DNA of 64,000 bases from Streptomyces griseicoloratus (GTDB taxonomy: Bacteria > Actinomycetota > Actinomycetes > Streptomycetales > Streptomycetaceae). The position numbers and the translations under genes were made by a program. The notes under the pieces are model-generated. The model made no database searches and had not been told where the DNA came from. It saw nothing but the letters and a program-made list of their open reading frames with translations. The stretch is from positions 282,157 to 346,156 of the forward strand of contig NZ_JACVQF010000184.1 in assembly GCF_014534645.1 (NCBI RefSeq). The letters are read 5' to 3'. Of this stretch, positions 49,546 through 59,048 are shown one piece after another (the first letter of the stretch is position 1; the number at the start of each line of letters is the position of its first letter).

Positions 49546-49585
49546 ACCCGCGCACGGGGTGCGCGGGAGACGTCGGACGCGGGCG

Positions 49586-50497
49586 TCAGCCCTTCGTGCC
49601 GCCGGCGGTCAGGCCGGTCACCAGGTTCTTCTGCACGAGGTAGAAGAACGCCGAGACGGGTATCGCGACGAGCACGGCGGTGGCCGCCATCAGGTTGCGC
49701 TGCGCGTCGTGTTCACTGACGAAGCTCTGCAGGCCGACGGCGAAGGTGTACTTCGTGTCGCTCAGCATGAACGTCGAGGCGAAGGCGACCTCGCCGAAGG
49801 CCGTGATGAAGCTGTAGAAGCCGGCGACCGCGAGACCCGGCCGGGCGAGCGGCAGGATCAGCCGGAAGAAGGTGCCGAAGGGGCTCAGCCCGTCGACGCG
49901 CCCGGCCTCGTCGATCTCGAACGGGATGGTGTCGAAGTAGCCCTTGAGCAGCCAGGCGCAGTACGGCACCGCGGTCGAGCAGTAGACGAGGATCAGACCG
50001 AGGTAGTTGTCGATGAGCTGGAGCTCCGACAGGATCTGGTACATCGGCACGATCAGCACCGCGATGGGGAACATCTGGGTGACCAGCAGCACCCACATGA
50101 GCTTGCGGTAGCCCGGGAAGCGCATGCGGGAGACCGCGTAGCCGGTGGTGGCGGCGACCATGACGCCGATGACCGTGGTGCCGAGCGAGACGATCAGCGA
50201 ACTCTTCATCCAGTGGAAGAAGTTCGTGTGCTGGAGGACGAACGCGTAGTTGTCGAAGGTCATCTTCGACCAGATGCGTCCGGGGTGCAGGTAGTCGTCC
50301 TTGTCCGGGCCGAGGGACAGGAAGACCAGCCAGGCGATCGGGAAGAGCGCGGCGAGGCTCGCGACGATCAGCAGGGCGTGCGAGGCGAGGGACGCGCCGA
50401 GGCTGCGTTCGCCGCGGCGGCGCACCCGGCGCGGCCGGGCGGCGGACGCGGTGCCCTCCTCGGCCGGGGCGGGCGCCGGAACGGTCGTAGTGCTCAT
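49586..50497 (-). CDS. malG: Maltose ABC transporter permease MalG
   Basis: A 303-residue inner membrane permease with six predicted helices. The EAA loop that contacts the ATPase reads DEAGRVDGLSPFGTFFRLIL. The N-terminus is Ala/Pro/Arg-rich. It starts 13 nt after malF. No ATPase gene is in the cluster; in Streptomyces the shared ATPase MsiK, encoded elsewhere, serves such importers. Confidence 0.94.
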   Translation of the reverse strand: MSTTTVPAPAPAEEGTASAARPRRVRRRGERSLGASLASHALLIVASLAALFPIAWLVFLSLGPDKDDYLHPGRIWSKMTFDNYAFVLQHTNFFHWMKSSLIVSLGTTVIGVMVAATTGYAVSRMRFPGYRKLMWVLLVTQMFPIAVLIVPMYQILSELQLIDNYLGLILVYCSTAVPYCAWLLKGYFDTIPFEIDEAGRVDGLSPFGTFFRLILPLARPGLAVAGFYSFITAFGEVAFASTFMLSDTKYTFAVGLQSFVSEHDAQRNLMAATAVLVAIPVSAFFYLVQKNLVTGLTAGGTKG

Positions 50498-50510
50498 GGG
50501 GGCTCCTGCC

Positions 50511-51515
50511 TCAGATCGCGAGCTGCTGCTCATTGCGGTTCAGCCAGCGGCGGTAGAAGGAGGTGAAGACGATCAGGATGGCCAGCAGCAGGATGCCGTA
50601 GGCCGCGGACTGCGCGAAGTCACGCGGTTGCTGTCCGAAGCCGAGTTGGTACGCCCAGGTGACGAGGATCTGCGCGTCGGGGGCGGTGTTGCCGAACAGC
50701 AGGAAGATGACGGCGAACTGGTTGAAGGTCCAGATGATGCCGAGCAGGACGACGGTGGAGCTGACGGACCTCAGCCCGGGCAGGGTGACGTGGCGGAACC
50801 GCTGCCAGGCGCTCGCCCCGTCCATCTCGGCGGCCTCGTACAGGCTGGCGTCGATGGACTGCAGGCCGCCGAGCAGCGAGACCATCATGAACGGCACGCC
50901 GCACCAGGTGTTGACCATGATCGCGGCGAACCGCTGCCAGAAGGTGTCCTCCAGCCACAGGGGCGTCGGCAGGTGCAGCGCGTCGAGGCCGGCGTTGATG
51001 ATGCCGCCGTCCGCGAGCATGAAGCGCCAGCCGAAGACGGTGACGAAGGTCGGCACGGCCCACGGCAGGACCAGGATCAGCCGGTAGAAGGTCCGGCCGC
51101 GCAGCTTCTGGTTGAGCAGCAGGGCGAGGCCGAGGCCCAGGCCGTAGTGCAGGCCGACGCAGAGGGCCGTCCAGACGATCGTCCAGATGAAGTGCGACCA
51201 GAAGCGCTCGTAGGCGGTCGGGCCCCACAGGATGTCGGCGTAGTTGTCCAGCCCGATGAACTTGTAGGTGGCCTCGATCTCGTTGACGCCGATGGTGCGG
51301 GCCGTGTTCAGGCTGTTGGCGTCGGTGAGCGTGAGGTAGAGGCCGTACCCCAGCGGGTACAGCACGAGGACGCCGATCACGACGGCCACCGGCGCGATCA
51401 TGGCGTAGGCGTACCAGTGCTTCTGGTACCCGTCTTTCAGACGCCGGCCGAGTCCGGGCCGCGGGGTGCGGTCACCGCGGCGCTTGCCGGTCGCGCGGTC
51501 GATGGTGACTGTCAT
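50511..51515 (-). CDS. malF: Maltose ABC transporter permease MalF
   Basis: A 334-residue permease with six or more helices, without the large periplasmic loop of E. coli MalF. The EAA loop reads YEAAEMDGASAWQRFRHVTLP. It lies between malE and malG; a strong hairpin separates it from malE. The ATG at 51515 begins MTVTIDRATGKRRG. Confidence 0.94.
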   Translation of the reverse strand: MTVTIDRATGKRRGDRTPRPGLGRRLKDGYQKHWYAYAMIAPVAVVIGVLVLYPLGYGLYLTLTDANSLNTARTIGVNEIEATYKFIGLDNYADILWGPTAYERFWSHFIWTIVWTALCVGLHYGLGLGLALLLNQKLRGRTFYRLILVLPWAVPTFVTVFGWRFMLADGGIINAGLDALHLPTPLWLEDTFWQRFAAIMVNTWCGVPFMMVSLLGGLQSIDASLYEAAEMDGASAWQRFRHVTLPGLRSVSSTVVLLGIIWTFNQFAVIFLLFGNTAPDAQILVTWAYQLGFGQQPRDFAQSAAYGILLLAILIVFTSFYRRWLNRNEQQLAI

Positions 51516-51578
51516 GGTTCGACACCTTCGGGAAGGTCAGGGCGATCAGGAGGGTCAAGGGGTACGGCACACGGGCCG

Positions 51579-51621
51579 CCGGCCGCCGCGTCCCTCCCCC
51601 CGGTCGGGACGCGGCGGCCGG
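51579..51621 (-). terminator. Strong hairpin between malE and malF
   Basis: A perfect 16-bp stem (arms 51579-51594 and 51606-51621) with an 11-nt loop begins 6 nt after the malE stop. Because malF and malG must be expressed from the same transcript, it is best read as an attenuator or mRNA-stabilising element that keeps malE in excess. Confidence 0.8.
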
Positions 51622-51627
51622 GCGCTG

Positions 51628-52899
51628 TCACTTGCTGAAGTCCGGCACCAGCTTGGTGAACGCCACCTCGACGTTGCTCAGGCCCTTGTCCAGGGACTCC
51701 TTGCCACTGGCGATCTTGGGCAGCTCGTCGTCCAGCGGGGTCCACAGCGAGCTGTACTCCGGCAGCGCGGGCCGCGGCTGGGCCGCCGGCAGGACGCCCT
51801 GGTAGCCGGCGATGCCGGGGTCGGCCTTGACCTTGGCGGTGTAGGCGTCGTCGCGGGTCGGCAGCGTGGAGTTCTTCAGCGCGATGGTCTCCTGGGACTT
51901 CGCGGAGGTCATGAAGTTCACGAACTTCAGCGCCGCCTCCTGGTGGGCCTTGTCCGAGCCGGCGTAGACCGAGAGGTTGTGGCCGCCGGTCGGGGCGCCC
52001 GCCTTGCCGGTGGAGCCGGCCGGGACGGTGGCGATGCCGAGGTTGTTCTTGTCCTTGAAGGCCGAGCCCTTGTAGAAGTTCGTGATCTCCCACGGGCCCT
52101 GGATGATCGAGGCGACCTTGCCGCTGACGAACGCGTCCTGGATGTGGGCGTAGGCGTCGGCGGTGGTGTCGGCCTTGTGCAGGCCCTTGCCGTCGAACAG
52201 GCTCTGCCAGGTGCCGTAGGCCTTCTTGGCCTCCGGCGAGTTCACGGTGATCTTCTTGCCCTCGGCGTCGACCGTGTCGGTGCCCTCGCCGTAGAGGAAC
52301 GGCTGCGCGTAGTAGCCCGCGGTGGAGCCCCAGTAGCCGTCGACGCCGGTCTTGTCCTTGATGGTGGCGGCGGCCTTCTTCAGGTCGTCCCAGGTCTTCG
52401 GCGCCTCGACGCCGGCCTTGGCGAACAGTTCCTTGTTGTAGACGAAGGCGAGCGTGTCGGTGACCAGCGGGACGCCGTAGGTCTTGCCCTCGTACTTGGC
52501 CTGCTCGATCAGGCTGGGCTGGAACTTCGCCTGGTCGGCGAGGGCCTCGGTGCCGTCCAGCGGCAGGAAGAAGCCCTTCTTGGCGAAGGCCGGGGTCCAG
52601 CCGACCTCGGAGCGCAGCACGTCGGGGGCGCCCTTGGAACCGGCGGCGGTGTCGAACTTGTTCTGCGCCTGGTCGAAGGGGACGTTGACGTACTTGACCT
52701 TGATGTCCTTGTTGGCGGCCTCGAACTCCTTGACGAGGGCCTTGTACGTGGGGGCCTCGTTGGTCGCGTTGGAGGTGTCCCACCAGGTGATGGTGACCGG
52801 TCCGCCGGACTCGCTGTCGCTGCCGCTGTCCCCGCCGCACGCCGTCGCCGCGAGGGCGAGGGACGCCACCAGCGCGGTGGCCGCTATGCCACGCCGCAT
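51628..52899 (-). CDS. malE: Maltose-binding lipoprotein MalE
   Basis: Surface solute-binding protein of 423 residues. The signal peptide ends in the lipobox LAATAC with C21 as lipidation site. The mature protein is a type 1 extracellular solute-binding domain (VTITWWDTSNATNEAPTYKA at its start, DTLAFVYNKELFAKAG, IIQGPWEI). AAGGAG precedes the ATG at 52899. It is the first gene of the malEFG-aglA unit and is divergent from malR. Confidence 0.95.
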   Translation of the reverse strand: MRRGIAATALVASLALAATACGGDSGSDSESGGPVTITWWDTSNATNEAPTYKALVKEFEAANKDIKVKYVNVPFDQAQNKFDTAAGSKGAPDVLRSEVGWTPAFAKKGFFLPLDGTEALADQAKFQPSLIEQAKYEGKTYGVPLVTDTLAFVYNKELFAKAGVEAPKTWDDLKKAAATIKDKTGVDGYWGSTAGYYAQPFLYGEGTDTVDAEGKKITVNSPEAKKAYGTWQSLFDGKGLHKADTTADAYAHIQDAFVSGKVASIIQGPWEITNFYKGSAFKDKNNLGIATVPAGSTGKAGAPTGGHNLSVYAGSDKAHQEAALKFVNFMTSAKSQETIALKNSTLPTRDDAYTAKVKADPGIAGYQGVLPAAQPRPALPEYSSLWTPLDDELPKIASGKESLDKGLSNVEVAFTKLVPDFSK

Positions 52900-53032
52900 G
52901 AGTTCTCCTTGAGGGTGAAAGCCCGTGTGGTGCAGGGATGCGGGCCCGTCCGCCGCTCCTGCCGACACCGACCGCGTCATTGCCGCCGTCGGGCGACGTG
53001 AACGTAACAGCGATGAAAGCGGCGCGAAAGGT

Positions 53033-53249
53033 CTTGCTGCAAAAAAGTGCAAGAGATCTCCGAAGTTATCCGGGCGTGACCTCCCGGCGACCGTCGTGAG
53101 ACGCTTGTTTACGGGGGTCGAGCGCTATGGGGCCAGTTGTGCAAGACTCTGCAAGCTCTTGCCATCACTGTCTTGAGGGAGCGCGATGACGCAGCAGCCC
53201 GCGCCGGGCCGTCCGAAAGGTCGCATACGGCGCCCGGTCGGTGTGCAAG
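53033..53249. promoter_or_regulatory. Divergent malE/malR control region with GCAAG motifs
   Basis: The 379-bp gap between malE and malR holds CTTGC at 53033 with GCAAG at 53049, then GCAAG at 53141 and 53151 with CTTGC at 53158, and GCAAG at 53245. The cluster at 53141-53162 reads GCAAG-n5-GCAAG-n2-CTTGC. These fit operators for MalR and suggest both malE repression and malR autoregulation. No gene is visible in the gap. Confidence 0.65.
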
Positions 53250-53278
53250 GTGACATCCGGCCGGTACAGTCCACCCCT

Positions 53279-54313
53279 GTGACCACACGGCTTGCCGACA
53301 TCGCTGCCCAGGCGGGGGTGAGCGAAGCGACGGTCAGCCGCGTCCTCAACGGGAAGCCGGGCGTCGCCGCCACCACCCGCCAGTCCGTACTGGCCGCCCT
53401 CGACGTGCTGGGCTACGAGCGCCCGGTGCGGCTGCGGCAGCGCAGCGAGGGGCTGGTCGGCCTGATCACCCCGGAGCTGGAGAACCCGATATTCCCGGCC
53501 CTGGCCCAGGTCATCGGCCAGGCGCTGACCCGCCAGGGGTACACACCGGTCCTCGCCACCCAGACGCCGGGCGGCTCGACGGAGGACGAGCTGACGGAGA
53601 TGCTGGTCGACCGCGGGGTCGCCGGCATCATCTACGTCTCCGGCCTGCACGCCGACACCACCGCCGACATGCAGCGCTACGAACGGCTGCGGGCGCAGGG
53701 CGTGCCGTTCGTCCTGGTCGACGGCTTCTCGCCGAAGGTGCAGGCGCCGTTCATCTCCCCCGACGACCGGGCCGCGATGAGCCTCGCGGTCACGCATCTC
53801 GTCTCGCTCGGCCACACCCGCATCGGACTGGCCCTCGGGCCGAAGCGTTTCGTGCCCGTGCAGCGCAAGATCGAGGGTTTCGTCCGCACGGTCCAGGAGC
53901 AACTGGGCCTGAGCGCCGAGACCGTGGAGTCGGAACTCGTCCAGCACTCCCTGTACACGCTGGAGGGCGGCCAGGCGGCGGCCACCGCGCTCATCGAGCG
54001 GAACTGCACGGCGGTGGTGTGCGCCAGCGACATGATGGCGCTCGGCGCGATACGGGCGGCCCGGCAGCACGGGCTGGACGTGCCGAAGGACATCTCGGTC
54101 GTCGGCTTCGACGACTCCCCCCTGATCGCCTTCACCGACCCGCCGCTGACGACGGTCCGCAAGCCGGTCCCGGCGATGGGGCAGGCGGCGGTGCGCACGC
54201 TGCTGGAGGAGATAGGCGGGACCCCCGCCCCGCACAGCGAGTTCGTGTTCATGCCGGAGCTGGTGGTGCGCGGCTCGACGGCGTCGGCGCCCGGGGAGCG
54301 GAACAGGGTCTGA
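53279..54313 (+). CDS. malR: LacI-family repressor MalR
   Basis: A 344-residue repressor of the maltose/amylase genes. The LacI helix-turn-helix starts at the second residue (TRLADIAAQAGVSEATVSRV, then LNGKPGV), and the periplasmic-binding-protein-like effector domain follows. The GTG at 53279 gives the usual LacI N-terminus; a -10-like TACAGT (53265-53270) 8 nt upstream fits a leaderless mRNA. An in-frame ATG at 53186 with GAGGGAG would add 31 residues and cannot be excluded. Confidence 0.93.
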   Translation: MTTRLADIAAQAGVSEATVSRVLNGKPGVAATTRQSVLAALDVLGYERPVRLRQRSEGLVGLITPELENPIFPALAQVIGQALTRQGYTPVLATQTPGGSTEDELTEMLVDRGVAGIIYVSGLHADTTADMQRYERLRAQGVPFVLVDGFSPKVQAPFISPDDRAAMSLAVTHLVSLGHTRIGLALGPKRFVPVQRKIEGFVRTVQEQLGLSAETVESELVQHSLYTLEGGQAAATALIERNCTAVVCASDMMALGAIRAARQHGLDVPKDISVVGFDDSPLIAFTDPPLTTVRKPVPAMGQAAVRTLLEEIGGTPAPHSEFVFMPELVVRGSTASAPGERNRV

Positions 54314-54358
54314 ATCCGCCCCTCATATGCTCCCGAATCCTTCTCAGGGCGGAGATTC
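54312..54358 (+). terminator. Imperfect hairpin after malR
   Basis: GAATC-CGCCC pairs with GGGCGG-A-GATTC (one bulged A) around a loop of about 25 nt; the 5' arm begins with the stop codon. Confidence 0.45.
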
Positions 54359-54478
54359 CTGGCGCTTTGACCTGCGGGAGGAGGAAGCACACGGCCTGCG
54401 CGGGGCGTAGGCGGTGCGGCCCGGACCCGCCAGGGGGATGATCGGCCGCGGAGGGGTTTTCTGGCAGACTTTACGCCT

Positions 54479-55330
54479 ATGGGTGACACGACCATGACGG
54501 CCACGGAGGGCCTGCGAGAGGCCGCTCCGCACCCCGTCGCGGCCGAGACGCGGCCGGCTCTGCTGAGCCGGCTCCGAACGCCGCGCCGGCCCCGGTTGTG
54601 GTTCGAGATCCTGCTGATCGCGCTGAGTTACTGGACGTACTCGCTCGTCCGCAACGCCGTGCCGGAACAGCGCGGCCAGGCGCTGCGCAACGCCGACTGG
54701 ATCTGGCGGGTGGAGCACCAACTCGGCATCGCCGTCGAGGAGTCCGTCAACCATGCCGTGAACTCCGTGACTTGGCTCATCGTCGGCATGAACTACTACT
54801 ACGCCACGTTGCACTTCGTGGTGACCCTCGGGGTGCTGGTGTGGCTGTACCGCAGCCATTCCGGCCGCTACGCGGCGACCCGAATGGTCCTCTTCGCGAC
54901 GACGGGCGTCGCCCTGGTCGGTTACTACCTGTACCCGCTCGCCCCGCCCCGGCTGATGAACGGGGGGCACTTCGTGGACACCGTGATGGTCCACCAGACC
55001 TGGGGCTCGATGGCGTCCGGCGACCTGAAGAACATGTCGAACCAGTACGCGGCCATGCCGTCGATGCACATCGGCTGGTCCGTGTGGTGCGGGCTGACCA
55101 TCTTCGCCCTGGCCACGGTGCCGTGGGTGCGGGTGCTGGGGCTGGTCTATCCGGCGGCCACCCTGGTGGTGATCGTCGCCACGGCCAACCATTTCTGGCT
55201 GGACGCGGTGGGCGGCGTGCTGTGCCTGGGGTTCGGGTACGGGGTGGCACGGGTGTGGTACGGGGCGCTGCCGCATGCGCTGCCGCGGGTGCCGGCGCCG
55301 CGGGGGGCGTGGTTGCCCACGAAGGCGTAG
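54479..55330 (+). CDS. PAP2-family membrane phosphatase/transferase
   Basis: A 283-residue integral membrane protein with about six helices. PAP2 motifs are visible as PSMHIGWSVW (second motif) and ANHFWLDAVGG (third). The first KxxxxxxRP motif is altered, and YPLAPPRL fits the inositol-phosphorylceramide synthase-like (AUR1) subgroup. It may act on lipid phosphates; the substrate is unknown. No ribosome site is seen; CAGACT (54465-54470) ends 8 nt before the ATG, suggesting a leaderless mRNA. Confidence 0.85.
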   Translation: MGDTTMTATEGLREAAPHPVAAETRPALLSRLRTPRRPRLWFEILLIALSYWTYSLVRNAVPEQRGQALRNADWIWRVEHQLGIAVEESVNHAVNSVTWLIVGMNYYYATLHFVVTLGVLVWLYRSHSGRYAATRMVLFATTGVALVGYYLYPLAPPRLMNGGHFVDTVMVHQTWGSMASGDLKNMSNQYAAMPSMHIGWSVWCGLTIFALATVPWVRVLGLVYPAATLVVIVATANHFWLDAVGGVLCLGFGYGVARVWYGALPHALPRVPAPRGAWLPTKA

Positions 55331-55398
55331 GGCTGCCCGGCGTTGGCGCTGGGGGTCGGATGCGCAGCCCGGCGCTTGCGGGGTGCCGCTGCGGCTGG

Positions 55399-58395
55399 TC
55401 AGCCGCCGTAGAAGAGTTCCTCCACCACTGCCCTGGCCCGGCGGGTCGTGCGGCGGTACGCGTCCAGCATGTCGCCCGCGTGGCCGGGGCCGTAGCCGAG
55501 GTAGCGACCCACCGCGGCCAGCTCGCGGCTGTCGGTGGGGAAGGTGTCCCCGGCCCGTCCGCGCACCAGCATCACGGCGTTGCGCACCCGTGTCGCCAGC
55601 ACCCACGCCTCGTCGAGGATCCCGGCGTTCTCCCCGGAGATGAGCCCGGCGGCGGACGCGGCCGCCAGCGCCTCGCGCGTCCTGGTCGTACGCAGCCCGG
55701 GCTCGGCGTGACCGTGCCGCAGCTGCAGCAGCTGCACGGTCCACTCCACGTCGGACAGCCCGCCCGGCCCCAGCTTGGCGTGCAGCTTGGGGTCCGCGCC
55801 GCGCGGCAGCCGCTCGGACTCCATCCGGGCCTTCAGCCGCCGGATCTCCCGTACGGCGTCCTCGCCCAGCCCGTCCGCCGGGTACCGCAGCGGATCGACC
55901 AGTCCGATGAACCGCCGTCCCAGGTCCTCGTCCCCGGCGACGAACTCGGCCCGCAGCAGCGCGTGCGACTCCCACACCAGCGACCAGCGCCGGTAGTACG
56001 CCTCGTACGACTTCAGCGTGCGCACCAGCGGCCCCGACTTGCCCTCCGGGCGCAGATCGGCGTCGACGAGCAGCGGCGGGTCGGCGCTCGGCAGCGCGAG
56101 CAGGCGCCGCATCTCCGAGACGACCTTGTTCGCGGCGTCGGCCGCCTCCCGTTCCCCGACCCCGTCCCTCGGCTCGTGCACGAACAGCACGTCCGCGTCC
56201 GAGCCGTAGCCCAGCTCGTGCCCGCCGAACCGGCCCATGCCGATGACCGCGAACCGGGTCGGCAGGGTGTCCCCCCACCCGTCCCGCACGACCGCCCTGA
56301 GCGTTCCCGCCAGCGTCGCCGCCGTCAGGTCCGACACCGCCGAGCCGACCCGGTCCACCAGGGCGCCCTGGTCGGCCTCGACGGGCTGCGCCTCGGTGCC
56401 GTAGGAGCCGACGATGTCGGCGGCGGCCGTGCGGAACAGCTCCCGTCGCCGCACCCCGCGCGCCGCCGTGACGGCCTGGACGGCGCCGTCGGCGCGGCCG
56501 ACCGCGGCCAGCACCTCCTGCTCCAGCTGGGCCCGTCCGCGCGGCTCCAGGCCGGCGCCGTCGCCGTCCCCGAGCAGCGCCACCGCCTCGGGGGCCCGCA
56601 TCAGCAGGTCGGGGGCGAGCCGCCCCGCGGACAGCACCCGGGCCAGGTTCTCCGCCGCGGCGCCCTCGTCCCTGAGCAGCCGCAGGTACCAGGGCGTCTT
56701 GCCGAGCGCGTCCGACACCTTGCGGAAGTTGAGCAGACCGGCGTCCGGGTCGGCGGAGTCGGCGAACCAGCCCAGCAGCACCGGCAGCAGCGTCCGCTGG
56801 ATCGCCGCCTTGCGGGTGACGCCGGAGGCCAGCGCCTCCAGGTGCCTGAGCGCGGCGGCCGGGTCGGCGTACCCGAGGGCGACCAGCCGTTCCCGCGCCG
56901 CCTTCGCGCTCAGCCGGGCCTCCCCCGGCGCCAGCTGGGCGACCGCGTCGAGCAGCGGCCGGTAGAACAGCTTCTCGTGCAGGCGGCGTACGACGGCGGC
57001 GTGCCGCTTCCACTCGCGCAGCAGCGTGGCCACCGGGTCGGTGCGCAGGCCGAGCGAGCGGCCGAGGCGGCGCAGGTCGGCCTCGTCCTCGGGCACGAGG
57101 TGGGTGCGGCGCAGCCGGTGGAGCTGGATCCGGTGCTCCATGGAGCGCAGGAAGCGGTACGCCTCGTCGAGCTGGGTGGCGTCGACCCGGCCGACGTACC
57201 CGCCCGCCGACAGCGCCCGCAGCGCGGACAGCGTCGTACCGCTGCGCAGGGACGCGTCGGCCCGGCCGTGCACCAGCTGCAGCAGCTGTACGGCGAACTC
57301 GACGTCCCTGAGGCCGCCCGGTCCGAGCTTGAGCTGGCGGTCGACCTCGGCGGCGGGGATGGTCTCCACCACCCGGCGGCGCATCTTCTGCACGTCGGGG
57401 ACGAAGTTCTCGCGCTCGGCGGCCTGCCACACCAGGGGCTGCAGCGCGGTGACGTACGCCTCCCCGAGAGCGGGGTCGCCGGCCACCGGGCGGGCCTTGA
57501 GCAGCGCCTGGAACTCCCAGGTCTTGGCCCAGCGCTGGTAGTAGGCGAGGTGGCTGCTGAGGGTGCGCACGAGCGGGCCGTTGCGCCCCTCGGGACGCAG
57601 ATTGGCGTCCACGGGCCAGATGGAGCCCTCGACGGTCGTCTCGGAGCAGATCCGCATCAGGTGCGAGGCGAGCCGGGTCGCGGCGCGCAGCGCCTTGGCC
57701 TCGTCGGCGCCGCCGACCGCCTCGCCGACGAAGATGACGTCGACGTCCGAGACGTAGTTCAGCTCGTGACCGCCGCACTTGCCCATCGCGATCACCGCGA
57801 GCCGGCACAGCGCGGCGTCCTCGGGCGCGTCGGCCTCGGCGAGGCGGAGGGCGGCGCGCAGGGTGGCGGTGGCGAGGTCGGCCAGCTCGGCGGCGGTCTC
57901 GGCGACGTCGATGGTGCCGCAGACGTCGCGGGCGGCGATGGACAGCAGGCAGCGCCGGTAGGCGACGCGCAGCGCCACGGGGTCGCCGGCGTCGGCGAGG
58001 CCCCGCTCGAACTCCTCCACCCCCTGGTGCAGGTCCCGGGGCTCGTAGGTGACGAGTGCCTGCCAGTCCCCGGCGTGCCGGGCGAGGTGGTCGGCGAGCG
58101 CCTCGGAGGCGCCGAGCACGCCGAGGAGGCGGTCGCGCAGCGGCTTGGACGCCGTGAGCGTGTCCAGCAGTTCGCGGCGGGCGGTGGGGCCGGGCTGGGC
58201 CTCCAGCAGCCGGACCAAACCGTGCAGGGCGAGGTCGGGGTCGGCGGTGGCGCCGAGCGCGTCCAGGAGCACCGGGTCGTTGCGGACCGGTGCCAGTTCC
58301 GCGCTGTCCAGCAGCCGCTCGGCGGCCGAGGGATCCGTGAAGCCGTGCCGCAGCAGCCGCGTGAAGGTACTGCTCCTGCGCCCCGGCGCCGTCAT
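55399..58395 (-). CDS. glnE: Bifunctional glutamine synthetase adenylyltransferase/deadenylase
   Basis: A 998-residue enzyme that adds and removes AMP on the GlnA tyrosine (Y397 of the GSI encoded at 22432). It has two nucleotidyltransferase domains: the N-terminal one carries GGHELNYVSDVDVIFV and the C-terminal one GGHELGYGSDADVLFV. Each is followed by a helical domain (GGLRDVEFAVQLLQL; GGLSDVEWTVQLLQL). Size matches full-length GlnE. GGGAGG lies 6 nt before the ATG. It is convergent with the PAP2 gene. Confidence 0.97.
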   Translation of the reverse strand: MTAPGRRSSTFTRLLRHGFTDPSAAERLLDSAELAPVRNDPVLLDALGATADPDLALHGLVRLLEAQPGPTARRELLDTLTASKPLRDRLLGVLGASEALADHLARHAGDWQALVTYEPRDLHQGVEEFERGLADAGDPVALRVAYRRCLLSIAARDVCGTIDVAETAAELADLATATLRAALRLAEADAPEDAALCRLAVIAMGKCGGHELNYVSDVDVIFVGEAVGGADEAKALRAATRLASHLMRICSETTVEGSIWPVDANLRPEGRNGPLVRTLSSHLAYYQRWAKTWEFQALLKARPVAGDPALGEAYVTALQPLVWQAAERENFVPDVQKMRRRVVETIPAAEVDRQLKLGPGGLRDVEFAVQLLQLVHGRADASLRSGTTLSALRALSAGGYVGRVDATQLDEAYRFLRSMEHRIQLHRLRRTHLVPEDEADLRRLGRSLGLRTDPVATLLREWKRHAAVVRRLHEKLFYRPLLDAVAQLAPGEARLSAKAARERLVALGYADPAAALRHLEALASGVTRKAAIQRTLLPVLLGWFADSADPDAGLLNFRKVSDALGKTPWYLRLLRDEGAAAENLARVLSAGRLAPDLLMRAPEAVALLGDGDGAGLEPRGRAQLEQEVLAAVGRADGAVQAVTAARGVRRRELFRTAAADIVGSYGTEAQPVEADQGALVDRVGSAVSDLTAATLAGTLRAVVRDGWGDTLPTRFAVIGMGRFGGHELGYGSDADVLFVHEPRDGVGEREAADAANKVVSEMRRLLALPSADPPLLVDADLRPEGKSGPLVRTLKSYEAYYRRWSLVWESHALLRAEFVAGDEDLGRRFIGLVDPLRYPADGLGEDAVREIRRLKARMESERLPRGADPKLHAKLGPGGLSDVEWTVQLLQLRHGHAEPGLRTTRTREALAAASAAGLISGENAGILDEAWVLATRVRNAVMLVRGRAGDTFPTDSRELAAVGRYLGYGPGHAGDMLDAYRRTTRRARAVVEELFYGG

Positions 58396-58591
58396 CTCGG
58401 CCTCCCGTCGGATCGAGCTCGTACTGGCCAGAGCCTAACCGGACAGCGCCTCCGGAGCGCCCACGTGTTCGGTGCTCCGCCGGGCCCGCCGCGCGGGAGC
58501 CGGGGCGATCGGGCCTTTCGGTGGCGCCGCGTACCGTTTTCGGCTTCGGTGAGGGGGAGCCCGTCGACCGAGGAGCCGAAGGAGTCACGCC

Positions 58592-59038
58592 ATGGACCTC
58601 ACCCTCGAAGTGATCCCGCTGCCCGTGAGCGACATCGACCGGGCGCGGGACTTCTACCGGGACAAGGTCGGCTTCCACGTCGACATCGACCAGGAGGTCA
58701 TGCCCGGGATGCGGATCGTCCAGCTGACGCCCCCGGGCTCGGGCTGCTCGATCGCCCTCGGCGACACCCTCTGGCAGATGACGCCGGGCCCGACGCCGGC
58801 CCCCGGCTCGTACCAGGGCCTGCAGCTGTGCGTCGCCGACATCAAGACCGCCCACGCGGAACTCGTCGCCCGCGGCCTGGAGGTCTCCGAGCCGGTCCAG
58901 TACGCCCCCGACGACGGCGCCACGTTCATGTACTTCTCCGACCCCGACGGAAACGGCTGGTCGGTCCAGGAGTACCGCCGCCGCGCCACGGAACCCCTCC
59001 ACGCCCTCCTGGCGGACCTGGCCGCCCGCCGCCGCTGA
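58592..59038 (+). CDS. VOC-superfamily (glyoxalase-like) protein
   Basis: A 148-residue single-domain VOC protein starting MDLTLEVIPLPVSDIDRARDFY, with DPDGNGWSVQEY near the C-terminus. Possible metal ligands are present but the reaction (isomerase, dioxygenase or resistance protein) cannot be told. AAGGAG precedes the ATG. It is divergent from glnE over 196 bp and convergent with the glutamine synthetase-like gene. Confidence 0.85.
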   Translation: MDLTLEVIPLPVSDIDRARDFYRDKVGFHVDIDQEVMPGMRIVQLTPPGSGCSIALGDTLWQMTPGPTPAPGSYQGLQLCVADIKTAHAELVARGLEVSEPVQYAPDDGATFMYFSDPDGNGWSVQEYRRRATEPLHALLADLAARRR

Positions 59039-59048
59039 CCCGGGCGGC

